This document shows, piece by piece, positions 1-6,795 of a stretch of 8,476 bases of DNA. The position numbers and the translations under genes are program-made. A model generated the notes under the pieces. That model saw only the letters and a list, made by a program, of their open reading frames with translations, searched no databases and was not told where the DNA came from. The stretch is from an uncultured Lachnospiraceae bacterium (GTDB lineage: Bacteria > Bacillota_A > Clostridia > Lachnospirales > Lachnospiraceae). The stretch lies in NCBI GenBank assembly GCA_902795985.1, contig CADBNG010000312.1, forward strand, positions 1 to 8,476, given 5' to 3'. Position 1 is the stretch's first letter. Every line of letters begins with the position of its first letter.

Positions 1-156
1 AAAGGAGCGTGAAGACCGCGCGAGTACGTCCCTAGTCGCTCTGGCTGAGGGACGAAGACATAGAGCGACTTGCCAATACAGCGGAACGGCCACTGCCAGT
101 ACGAGTGAAGGGCTGAGCGGGACGACGCCTGACGCCGGGAACGCACGGCCCCTTTG
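1..156 (+). ncRNA. Structured noncoding RNA candidate, possibly raiA motif
   Basis: No convincing gene covers this stretch, but it folds tightly. Bases 1-5 and 7-10 pair with 151-155 and 141-144 to give a closing stem. Bases 27-33 pair perfectly with 48-54 (7 bp), and the loop bases 34-42 pair perfectly with 62-70 (9 bp), forming an H-type pseudoknot. Purine-rich joining segments (GAAGAC, GGAAC, GGGAAC) suggest the + strand is the transcript. The region is GC-rich and ends abruptly at an AT-rich leader. From memory of the family, size (about 150-200 nt), pseudoknot and Clostridia-like host fit the raiA-motif RNA, linked to sporulation and aggregation in Clostridium. That identity is inference; no raiA protein gene is in the window. 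The 5' end may be cut by the window edge, and no U-tract follows the closing stem. Confidence 0.5.
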
Positions 157-242
157 ATCGTCCGGTTTGCCAATCATTCTTTGCCTCTAAAACATTTTTA
201 TATATTCAGGAAATCCCACTCTGGACAGCGTCCTCCCGTTTC

Positions 243-271
243 TTGCCATTCCGCTCAAATAATGATAAATT
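243..271 (+). promoter_or_regulatory. Candidate sigma-A promoter for cardiolipin synthase
   Basis: A TTGCCA hexamer (243-248) and a TAAATT hexamer (266-271) are separated by 17 bases in the AT-rich stretch 157-332, which carries no gene. The start codon follows about 60 bases downstream. The match to consensus is moderate (four of six in each box), so an alternative start point in the same AT-rich tract is possible. Confidence 0.35.
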
Positions 272-332
272 ACATTCATCATAATAACTGCCGTTTTACA
301 AATCTCTCTCCGGACAGACAGGAGGCTAAACA

Positions 333-1904
333 ATGGACAATGATGATAAAATAACAAGGCTGGCCAAGCCGCCCAGAAAAGGCCTGCTGGGGTTTATCTT
401 CAGCCGTTTTTTCATAATCCTCATTCTGGTGATCGTCGAAGTTCTTTTTCTGATCAGCTTATATCTGTGGTTTACCGAACATCTTCCCATCCTTCTGAGC
501 CTGCAGTGGGTCTTCACCTTTGTGATGATCGTTTATCTGTTCAATAACCGCATGGACTCCTCCGCCAAACTGACCTGGATGCTGATCATCGCGCTGGTTC
601 CCGTACCCGGAGCGATCCTGCTCTTTTTATCCCAGAACAACATCGGGCACCGGATGGAAACAACCCTGGTGAAAAAGCAGATCGAAATGACTGCCGGGCT
701 GCTGGAACAGCCCCGGAACGTGATCGACGAAGTCGAAAACGACGGATCCGGCACCGACGATCTCAGCCATTATCTCAGCCGGAGCGGCTGTTTCCCTTTA
801 TACGACCGGACAAAGGTCACCTACTTCCCGCTTGGTGAAAACAAATTCGAAGCCATGCTGGAAGAACTGGAAAAGGCCGAAAAGTACATCTTTATGGAGT
901 ACTTTATCATCGAAGAAGGCTATATGTGGGGCCGCATTCTCGAAATTCTCATGCGCAAGGCAAAGGAAGGCGTCGAGGTCCGCGTCCTGTATGACGGCAT
1001 GTGTGAAATGTCGACGCTTCCGGTGGAATACTGGAAACTGCTGGAAAAAGAAGGGATTCACGCAAAGGCGTTTTCTCCGATCAAGCCGGTCGTCTCCACC
1101 CACTACAATTACCGGGATCACCGGAAGATTCTGGTGATCGACGGCAGGGTCGCCTTCAACGGCGGAGTGAACCTGGCGGATGAATACATTAACCGCAAGG
1201 AGCGGTTCGGCCACTGGAAAGATACGGCGGTCATGTTAAAAGGCCCTGCGGTTTCCAGTTTTACGCTGATGTTCCTTCAGATGTGGTATGTAGGGGAAAA
1301 GGAACCGGACTACGCGTCCTGGCTTGACGTTCCCGAAACCGGTTCCGAAGAATCCGACGGATACGTCATGCCTTACTGCGACTCGCCTCTGGACGAATAC
1401 AAAGCCGGCGAATCCGTTTATATGGATATCCTGAACCGTGCTACGAATTATGTGCATATCATGACGCCGTATCTCATCCTCGACGGGGAACTGGAAACCT
1501 CCCTTTGCTTTGCCGCCCAGAGAGGCGTGGACGTCAAGCTGATTCTTCCCGGAATTCCGGACAAGAAGCTGGCCTATTCCCTGGCCAAGCGGCATTACCG
1601 CTCCCTGTATGACGCCGGCGTTAAGATTTATGAATACACTCCCGGGTTTGTCCACGCCAAGGTTTTCATCAGCGATGACAAAAAAGCCGTGGTCGGAACC
1701 ATCAACCTGGATTACCGCAGCCTGTACCACCACTTCGAATGCGCTACCTACATGTATAAAACCGGCTGTATCCCGGACATCGAAAGCGATTTCCAGGACA
1801 CCCTTCAAAAATGCAGGGAAGTGACGGCCGAATCCATCAAGAACGAAAAGCTTACCATGAAGCTCCTGGGCTATCTCGCCAAAGCAATTGCTCCGCTGAT
1901 GTAA
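333..1904 (+). CDS. cls: Cardiolipin synthase, phospholipase D superfamily
   Basis: This 523-residue membrane enzyme is predicted to condense two phosphatidylglycerols into cardiolipin and glycerol at the cytoplasmic membrane. Residues about 18-48 and 52-72 are hydrophobic helices, and a PLDc_N-type segment runs through residues 80-102. The two catalytic HxKxxxxD motifs are complete: H263/K265/D270 followed by GGVNLADEY, and H441/K443/D448 followed by GTINLDYRS. The C-terminus ends in the hydrophobic tail common to the family. Length is slightly above the usual 480-510. The ATG is preceded by AGGAGG at 320-325, seven bases away, which fixes the start. The gene is monocistronic: a strong terminator lies just behind the stop and the next gene converges on it. 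Family assignment is secure; the exact paralogue (ClsA-like or a second copy) cannot be told. Confidence 0.95.
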   Translation: MDNDDKITRLAKPPRKGLLGFIFSRFFIILILVIVEVLFLISLYLWFTEHLPILLSLQWVFTFVMIVYLFNNRMDSSAKLTWMLIIALVPVPGAILLFLSQNNIGHRMETTLVKKQIEMTAGLLEQPRNVIDEVENDGSGTDDLSHYLSRSGCFPLYDRTKVTYFPLGENKFEAMLEELEKAEKYIFMEYFIIEEGYMWGRILEILMRKAKEGVEVRVLYDGMCEMSTLPVEYWKLLEKEGIHAKAFSPIKPVVSTHYNYRDHRKILVIDGRVAFNGGVNLADEYINRKERFGHWKDTAVMLKGPAVSSFTLMFLQMWYVGEKEPDYASWLDVPETGSEESDGYVMPYCDSPLDEYKAGESVYMDILNRATNYVHIMTPYLILDGELETSLCFAAQRGVDVKLILPGIPDKKLAYSLAKRHYRSLYDAGVKIYEYTPGFVHAKVFISDDKKAVVGTINLDYRSLYHHFECATYMYKTGCIPDIESDFQDTLQKCREVTAESIKNEKLTMKLLGYLAKAIAPLM

Positions 1905-1909
1905 CACCC

Positions 1910-1945
1910 GCAAAAAACCGGTGCCTTCTGGCGCCGGTTTTTTGC
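1910..1945. terminator. Bidirectional intrinsic terminator
   Basis: A 16-bp stem (1910-1925 with 1930-1945, one G-U pair) closes a TTCT loop. The outer stem is six A paired with six T, so each strand ends in a GC-rich stem followed by a U run. It lies six bases after the cardiolipin synthase stop and downstream of the convergent DUF5131 gene, so it can end both transcripts. Confidence 0.9.
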
Positions 1946-1955
1946 TGCCCGGGGA

Positions 1956-1991
1956 AGTCCCGCGGATCAAAAGGGACTGACCCCTTGATCC
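1956..1991. repeat. Palindromic intergenic element, REP-like candidate
   Basis: GGATCAA (1964-1970) pairs with TTGATCC (1985-1991), and an inner GGG/CCC pair continues the stem after a two-A bulge. A competing stem pairs AGTCCC (1956-1961) with GGGACT (1973-1978), so the two hairpins exclude each other. It lies between two convergent genes, where REP-type elements are common. Only one copy is visible, so repeat status is unproven. Confidence 0.3.
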
Positions 1992-2020
1992 ACTGGAATC
2001 AGCCGCCCGTCCGTGCCGCT

Positions 2021-2785
2021 TTATTCATCCCCGGGAATCTCCCGCCCTGCAAAGCCCGCAGGATTATAATCCAGATTTGCCTTTTTCGCCTGTATGTGCT
2101 GCTCTTTTCTCGGAATCCGGTACAGCTTTCCTTTCCAGCGGAATCGATACCCGGTTTGATGAAAGGAGAAAGGCACATCATACTTCATGCACTGAAGACA
2201 GCTGTCCAGCACCCAGGCATAATCCAGTTCCCTTGCGTCGTCTCCGGATTCGCCGCCGACGGAAACGCATTCGATTCTATCATGATACTTTGCCAGATAT
2301 TCTTCAATATTAATCCGCTCCAGCATCGGTTCATGGATGATCTCCCTGTGTCGGAGCGGCAGTTCAAGAAATACCGGCAGCCTTTTATCCGCCGTGCTCT
2401 GGTTCTCGCAGGTACAGCAGACCGTCACATTTTCATATCCGTCCCCCCAGTCGGAGGGCAGCCCTTCATAAAACCGGTGGGGGCGCTTGGTAATAAAATA
2501 GAACGAAAGATCCTGCCGTTCCTTCATCATCGCCCAGGTCTGCGGACGCCATTCATCGGCGGACGGATGAAAGAAATCGGAAGTAAAGCAGGTGAACACC
2601 ACGCCGTCCTCCGGCTGCAGCTTATACTGCTTTTGACGGTTTTTCCTTAACGGCAGGTCAAAAGAAGAGGTCTTCGTCACAACCGACGAATCTTTCCCGA
2701 ATTCCGCGTCCCGCCGGTACATATAGCAGTGATAACATCCGGGACTGATTTTCGTGCAGCCATGCCAGGGATTCCAGGTCGGCAT
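2021..2785 (-). CDS. DUF5131 family (phage Gp37/Gp68-type) three-cysteine protein
   Basis: The 254-residue protein opens with WNPWHGCTKISPGCYHC, giving C10, C17 and C20 in a CX6CX2C pattern, the signature of DUF5131 (annotated as phage Gp37/Gp68). Further family features are FHPSADEWR (72-80), TKRPHRF (99-105), GGESGDDAR (177-185) and a late VPFSFHQTG (204-212) that replaces the usual VPFFFKQWG-type block. The clustered cysteines suggest an Fe-S site like that of radical SAM enzymes; this is inference and the reaction is unknown. The ATG has an AGGAG at 2794-2798, eight bases upstream. It is the last gene of the minus-strand operon, 85 bases after the unknown gene. The usual TcmP partner of three-Cys proteins, as I recall it, is not seen here. 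Despite the phage-derived name there are no other phage genes nearby. Confidence 0.85.
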   Translation of the reverse strand: MPTWNPWHGCTKISPGCYHCYMYRRDAEFGKDSSVVTKTSSFDLPLRKNRQKQYKLQPEDGVVFTCFTSDFFHPSADEWRPQTWAMMKERQDLSFYFITKRPHRFYEGLPSDWGDGYENVTVCCTCENQSTADKRLPVFLELPLRHREIIHEPMLERINIEEYLAKYHDRIECVSVGGESGDDARELDYAWVLDSCLQCMKYDVPFSFHQTGYRFRWKGKLYRIPRKEQHIQAKKANLDYNPAGFAGREIPGDE

Positions 2786-2810
2786 TGGTTTCTCTCCTTT
2801 TTTGTTTCAG

Positions 2811-2847
2811 GCGCTGTTTCTGAGTCCGGAAACAGCCGTTTCAGCGC
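2811..2847 (-). other. Intercistronic hairpin with alternative pairings
   Basis: In the 85-base gap between the unknown gene and the DUF5131 gene, bases 2813-2820 pair with 2829-2836 (8 bp). A competing stem pairs GCGCTG (2811-2816) with CAGCGC (2842-2847). There is no U run after it, so it is more likely an mRNA processing or stability element than a terminator. It may lower expression of the last gene relative to the first two. Confidence 0.35.
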
Positions 2848-2870
2848 AGGCCGCCGTCACCGGGTCCTTT

Positions 2871-3392
2871 TTAAACAGAAGAGCTCCACCTTCGATACGC
2901 GCTTCTGTATCGCCGCGCCGCCTTTTCAAAACGTTCATCCGCAGGAAGGGCGGATTCCGCGCTGATCAGGCGTTCGGTAATGTCATTCATTCTCTCCGCA
3001 AGGTTTGAATACCTGCAGAAGATATAAACCCCTCCGTCATTCAGGGATTCCTTTCTTCCGGCCATGTTTTCGATAATCAGACACCGGTTGAATGAATCGA
3101 GGTCCTCCATTTTCTCCATTTCATCGAGCAGCCGGTTCAGATAGTGCTTCGCGTCGCAGTTGTTCCGCCGGATGATTTTTAATATCTTCCCATGCATTAT
3201 CCATACGCGTCCGGGTTCAGTCCGGAGACGCTTAAAACAGTCGTCGAGGAGTTCCCCGTCCCATTCTCTCAAAATGTCTTTTCCGGGATTCAGCATCCGG
3301 AAGCGGCCGTATCGAACCGGGTCCTCCCTGTCCATGTGAAAGGAAAAGCCGTCATACTGAAAATAGAATTCTTTTGCTTCTTCCAGCGTCAT
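2871..3392 (-). CDS. Hypothetical protein in sirtuin operon
   Basis: I do not recognise this 173-residue protein. It is hydrophilic, has no signal peptide or membrane helix, and appears mostly helical, with a charged arginine-rich C-terminus. It contains isolated conserved-looking aromatic stretches (an N-terminal EAKEFYFQYDGFSFHM block). The preferred start is the ATG at 3392, which has AAGAGG at 3399-3404, six bases upstream. A TTG at 3413 would add seven residues and overlap the sirtuin stop in a TTGA, but it has no clear ribosome site. Either way the gene begins within about 20 bases of the sirtuin stop, which argues for co-translation. It sits between the sirtuin and the DUF5131 gene, so substrate, adaptor or immunity-like partner roles are all possible; none is supported by a motif. 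Confidence 0.75.
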   Translation of the reverse strand: MTLEEAKEFYFQYDGFSFHMDREDPVRYGRFRMLNPGKDILREWDGELLDDCFKRLRTEPGRVWIMHGKILKIIRRNNCDAKHYLNRLLDEMEKMEDLDSFNRCLIIENMAGRKESLNDGGVYIFCRYSNLAERMNDITERLISAESALPADERFEKAARRYRSAYRRWSSSV

Positions 3393-3409
3393 GGGGTGCC
3401 TCTTTTCCT

Positions 3410-4423
3410 TCAACCGGCCAGAAGGCGTCCGATCACTTCCGCGCTGTCTCCATCGATGCAGATGGACTGTTTTTCAATCTGCGCCGGACAGAAGGCCTCG
3501 TTGTAATTCAGGCAGGCATAGACTGCCTTCGGATTGTCATTCGTCATCTGCCAGAAGGGATATTTGCAGATAACGGGCGTATTCATACCGATGCCGATCT
3601 CCAGATAAAGCACGTGCAGGTTCTCATGTCTTCTTAAAAAATCGGAATAGGCTGCGGATGCCCTTTTCCAGCCTTCATCCTCCACAAATGAATCGTCCGC
3701 GCGAAGATTCATGGTCATATCCGAGCCGTCATCCGGGCATTTTGGGATCAGCTCTGTCGGAATCCGCATCAGAAGGGTGCCGTCCTTCGGAGGCTGGAAA
3801 ACATTTTCGGAATTTCTTACGAATCCCTGGGCTTCCATCGCCTTCATGACCCACTCTTCGTTGTCATAGGTTTTCCGGATCTTCGGGTTCACGCTCTGAA
3901 ACAGGCCGTAATCTCCCTGCGTGTAGAAGAGCCGGCTTTTGTCAACGCCTGCCATCTGGAACTTATGATCGACGTTCGTTGTGATTACAAAATAATCCTG
4001 CCCCTGCAGCAGTGACAGGAGATTTTTATAGACAGGCTTCGGAGCCGGGATATAGCGGTTATAGTAGATATGCCTCGCCCACCAGGCCCAGCGGGTTTCG
4101 GCATCCGGGAAGGGATAAAAGCCTCCGGAGTACATGTCCCGGATGCCAAACCTTCCGGCGAAATCTCCGAAATACTTTTCAAATCGTTCGCCGCTGTAAA
4201 TGAAACCGGCTGCCGTTGAAAGGCCTGCTCCCGCTCCGAGCACGATCGCGTCGGCGGTTTCCAGTTCGTTTTTCAGCCGGGCAATGGCTTCTTCCCGGGG
4301 AAGGTTTCCCCTGCTCACGCCGCCCCGGAAAGAACGGACTGCCCGGATCCCCCGGTTGATCGATTCCAGATATCCGTTTGGAAGTTCATTGTCATTCTGC
4401 TTCATAATATGCTTTGTCCTCAT
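3410..4423 (-). CDS. SirTM-like sirtuin (SIR2 family), predicted ADP-ribosyltransferase
   Basis: The 337-residue protein has the NAD-binding GAGAGLS (63-69) followed by a tyrosine-rich YSGERF block, then TTNVD (148-152), and a late GIGMNTPVICKYPF (277-290). This arrangement matches class M sirtuins (SirTM), which ADP-ribosylate lipoylated GcvH-L in Firmicute pathogens. The catalytic histidine of deacetylases is replaced by Q169 in TQGDYG, as in SirTM. Unlike SirTM, the zinc site is degraded: the first CxxC is absent (SVNP at 177-180) and the second reads CPDDG, leaving C229 alone. About 57 residues precede the NAD site. The ATG at 4423 has a poor ribosome site; an internal ATG at 4405 with AGGA eleven bases upstream is an alternative. 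It heads a minus-strand operon; no separate promoter is obvious in the 111 bases behind the TetR gene, so read-through from it is possible. Confidence 0.85.
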   Translation of the reverse strand: MRTKHIMKQNDNELPNGYLESINRGIRAVRSFRGGVSRGNLPREEAIARLKNELETADAIVLGAGAGLSTAAGFIYSGERFEKYFGDFAGRFGIRDMYSGGFYPFPDAETRWAWWARHIYYNRYIPAPKPVYKNLLSLLQGQDYFVITTNVDHKFQMAGVDKSRLFYTQGDYGLFQSVNPKIRKTYDNEEWVMKAMEAQGFVRNSENVFQPPKDGTLLMRIPTELIPKCPDDGSDMTMNLRADDSFVEDEGWKRASAAYSDFLRRHENLHVLYLEIGIGMNTPVICKYPFWQMTNDNPKAVYACLNYNEAFCPAQIEKQSICIDGDSAEVIGRLLAG

Positions 4424-4534
4424 CTTTGAAAGCTTTGCAGATCACTTTTGCCATAGCATCCGGAAATCCAGCGCCGCCATCAGATTCTGCCTTTTTTAAG
4501 AAAAGGGAACGCTTTCGGTCGGCTTCCGCTATCG

Positions 4535-5071
4535 TCAGTACAAAAGGATTCTTGCCAATATCTCCGCGATCTCATGAGGAGTTTCCCGGTTCTCCTTGTT
4601 CAGCCAGACATATACGACCCGGTAAGCTCCATACGTCATGTAGTTGTACAAATACTCCTGTTCATTTTTATCATAACGGTCACTCTGCTTTTTTATCAAG
4701 GCCTCCTTAACCGCTTCCATGGAAAAAACTTTCTGCGGAAATGCCGGATCCACATTATTATTGAATATCAGTCTTGCGAATTCCAGATTGTCTTCCAGAT
4801 AACCGCAGGCTGTCTCTATGGCCTTTATGGTATCTGTTTCATGATCCCGGATCACGCCGGCGAGAAAAACGAGAATATCTTTCTCCATATCCGCCAGAAG
4901 ATCGAACGGGCTTCCATAATACTTATAAAAAGTGGTGCGGTTGACGTCCGCTCTTTCACAAAGCTCCCGGATGGAAATGTGATAAATGTTTTTTTCTTTC
5001 AGCATCTCCGTCAGCGCGTCTTTCAGCATGCGCCTGGTCATCGCCGTCCTGCGGTCTTCTTTCTTTTCCAT
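4535..5071 (-). CDS. TetR/AcrR family transcriptional regulator
   Basis: The 178-residue protein has an N-terminal TetR helix-turn-helix: helices from about residue 8, with the recognition part ISIRELCERADVNRTTFYKYY (residues about 32-52). The C-terminal part is a helical ligand and dimer domain with a WLNKENRETPHEIAEIL block similar to those of small Firmicute TetR proteins. Length is typical. The ATG follows a GAGGA-type site about seven bases upstream. It is divergent from the TauE-kinase fusion gene, and the intergenic space carries a perfect palindrome, so it most likely represses both itself and that gene until a ligand binds. The ligand is unknown; by context it may be a sulfonate, organic anion or prenyl alcohol. 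Confidence 0.93.
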   Translation of the reverse strand: MEKKEDRRTAMTRRMLKDALTEMLKEKNIYHISIRELCERADVNRTTFYKYYGSPFDLLADMEKDILVFLAGVIRDHETDTIKAIETACGYLEDNLEFARLIFNNNVDPAFPQKVFSMEAVKEALIKKQSDRYDKNEQEYLYNYMTYGAYRVVYVWLNKENRETPHEIAEILARILLY

Positions 5072-5104
5072 AAGACCTTCCTCTCTTCATTTCCGCACGT
5101 TTAT

Positions 5105-5127
5105 CAACACTTTGCAGCAGAATGTTG
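5105..5127. promoter_or_regulatory. Second candidate TetR operator
   Basis: CAACAC at 5105-5110 and an inverted ATGTTG at 5122-5127 repeat the half-site of the main palindrome but with a wider spacing of 11 bases. The site lies in the leader of the TetR gene, where bound repressor could act as a roadblock to autogenous transcription. Weaker than the main site. Confidence 0.3.
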
Positions 5128-5157
5128 GAAAAAATTCCGTTCGGAAAAATCTGTCGG

Positions 5158-5186
5158 TTGTATCTCCAACACGTGTTGATTACAAT
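5158..5186 (+). promoter_or_regulatory. Promoter of the TauE-kinase gene
   Basis: TTGTAT (5158-5163) and TACAAT (5181-5186, five of six) are separated by exactly 17 bases. The start codon lies 45 bases downstream. On the opposite strand TTGTAA (5180-5185) and TACAAC (5157-5162) form a second 17-base-spaced pair reading into the TetR gene, so the two divergent promoters nearly coincide. Confidence 0.5.
5167..5178. promoter_or_regulatory. TetR operator palindrome
   Basis: CAACACGTGTTG is a perfect 12-bp palindrome lying wholly inside the spacer between the -35 and -10 boxes of both divergent promoters. This is the classic position for repression by a TetR dimer encoded next door. Binding is inferred from symmetry and position. 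Confidence 0.6.
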
Positions 5187-5230
5187 GTACGGACCATCCT
5201 GGTTTGTGTCAAGAAGAGAGCTGATACTAT

Positions 5231-6745
5231 ATGGAATATTTCTGGTATATTCTTGCGGCCGCAGGAGCCGGTGTCGGGACCGGACTGGCAGGCCTGTCCG
5301 CCGCCACGGTAATGGTCCCGATCCTGATCGTACTGTGTCCTTCCTTCAGCGGAGAGACCGGGGCGTATCAGGCGACGGCTATTGCCCTGGCGTCGGATAT
5401 CCTCGGTTCCGCCGTCACAACGTATACCTATGCAAGGCATAAAAACATCGACCTGAAACGCGGCTGGATCATGCTGGTCTGCATTCTTTCCATGTGTACG
5501 GTCGGCAGCTATGTGGCTTTTATCGTCGGCAATGTCGTGCTGGGAGGATTTACCCTTTTTCTTACCTTTTTCATCGGTATCCGTTTTCTTGCAAAGCCGG
5601 ATACCAGCCGGGAGGATCAGGCGGCAAAGGGGGAAAAGCTGGACTTAAAAGGGGTCATTATCTCCCTGTTCTTCGGGCTGACGATCGGCTTTGGAACAGG
5701 TTTTGTCGGCACAGGCGGCGGCATGATGATGCTTGTCGTTTTCACAGCTTTCCTCGGGATGGAACTCAAAACCGCTGTAGGAACCAGCACCTTTATCATG
5801 ACCTTCACGGCGCTGATCGCTTCTGTGAGCCATATCCTGATCCATCCGGCCATCGTTCTGGAAAAATGGAATGTAATGCTGATCTGCATCGTAACCGCAA
5901 CGACGGCGAGCCTGTTCTCCGCGCGGTTTGCGAACAGGGTGAAAAACCGCACCGTAGGTCTGGTCACGGGCGGAGTACTGACAGTACTTGGCGGCGCCAT
6001 GCTGATTCTGAACTATTGGGGCTTCCTTTCCCGGTACAGTCTGTTCGTTGACATTCTCCAATGCATCGGCAGACTGGCAGCCTTTATCGCTCCCTGCGTA
6101 CTGATCCTGCTGCCTGTCCGCTTCCTGACGAGGATCCCGTCTTTCATTTTCAGGAAACTCCTGCATATTGTCGCCTTTACCTGCGTATCGTTTACGATCC
6201 TTACCTCCGGAAACTGGAAAGCCGCCGCGCTTACATGCGTCATTTTCGCGGTCGTTGTCTATCCTCTTTTATCCCTCGCGGAAAAAGAGTCCTGGTACCC
6301 GAATCTGTTTGTGGAGAAAACGAAAGGGGAAATCCGGCGCAGCCTTCTTATGCTTTTTCTGATGGTTGCCGTGCTGATCATGATCTGCTGGGGTGTTTTC
6401 GGCGAACCGGCCTTATGCGCCGCCTCGATCCTCATGTGGGGAACGGGAGACGCGGCAGCGGCTCTCATCGGCATTCCGTTTGGCAGGCATAAGATCAGGA
6501 CAAGATGGACGGACGGAAAGAAATCCTGGGAAGGAAGCACGGCGATGTTCGCGGTCTCTTTTGTAAGCGGACTGCTGATGCTGCTGTTCACGCGCAACAC
6601 CGGCGCAGGATCCGCCGTTCTTTCTGCCCTTGCCGGAGCTCTTTTCGGAGCGCTGACCGAGCTGTTCTCGCCCAGCGAATACGATACCATTACCGTACCG
6701 GCTGTCATAGCCGCAGTATTGCTCATTATTAACAGTGTTATGTGA
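5231..6745 (+). CDS. TauE/SafE permease fused to SEC59/VTE5-type polyprenol kinase domain
   Basis: The 504-residue polytopic protein has two parts. Residues 1-265 form a TauE/SafE (TSUP) anion exporter with its two repeated glycine-rich units, GTGLAGLSAATVMVP (16-30) and GFGTGFVGTGGGMM (153-166). Residues about 275-504 carry the marks of the dolichol/phytol kinase and phosphatidate cytidylyltransferase-like family: RKLLH (308-312), KGE (365-367), GTGDAAAALIG (404-414), KKSWEGS (430-436) and YDTITVP (484-490). These enzymes use CTP to phosphorylate lipid alcohols. The linker is a normal membrane segment with no stop or frameshift, so the fusion appears real. It may export sulfite or another organic anion while phosphorylating a prenyl or other lipid alcohol; substrates are inferred only. 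The ATG has a weak AAGAGAG site about ten bases upstream. No convincing intrinsic terminator follows. It is controlled by the divergent TetR gene. Confidence 0.85.
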   Translation: MEYFWYILAAAGAGVGTGLAGLSAATVMVPILIVLCPSFSGETGAYQATAIALASDILGSAVTTYTYARHKNIDLKRGWIMLVCILSMCTVGSYVAFIVGNVVLGGFTLFLTFFIGIRFLAKPDTSREDQAAKGEKLDLKGVIISLFFGLTIGFGTGFVGTGGGMMMLVVFTAFLGMELKTAVGTSTFIMTFTALIASVSHILIHPAIVLEKWNVMLICIVTATTASLFSARFANRVKNRTVGLVTGGVLTVLGGAMLILNYWGFLSRYSLFVDILQCIGRLAAFIAPCVLILLPVRFLTRIPSFIFRKLLHIVAFTCVSFTILTSGNWKAAALTCVIFAVVVYPLLSLAEKESWYPNLFVEKTKGEIRRSLLMLFLMVAVLIMICWGVFGEPALCAASILMWGTGDAAAALIGIPFGRHKIRTRWTDGKKSWEGSTAMFAVSFVSGLLMLLFTRNTGAGSAVLSALAGALFGALTELFSPSEYDTITVPAVIAAVLLIINSVM

Positions 6746-6795
6746 AAAAGGGGCAGATACGGACCGGCAGGATCGCGTGAAACGCCGCTGCGGTT

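Noticed and set aside
1236..1970. 244-residue minus-strand frame inside cardiolipin synthase
   Set aside because: Shadow of the real gene; it crosses the terminator and shows no recognisable domain.
1811..2650. Long open frame on the + strand (279 residues) antisense to the DUF5131 gene
   Set aside because: It overlaps the terminator and a clearly conserved gene, has no ribosome site and its product has no family features.
2021..2785. Prophage remnant suggested by the Gp37/Gp68 family name
   Set aside because: No other phage genes, integrase or attachment sites are visible; the family is common in bacterial chromosomes.
4574..5179. 201-residue + strand frame opposite the TetR gene
   Set aside because: It covers the operator region and is antisense to a secure TetR protein.
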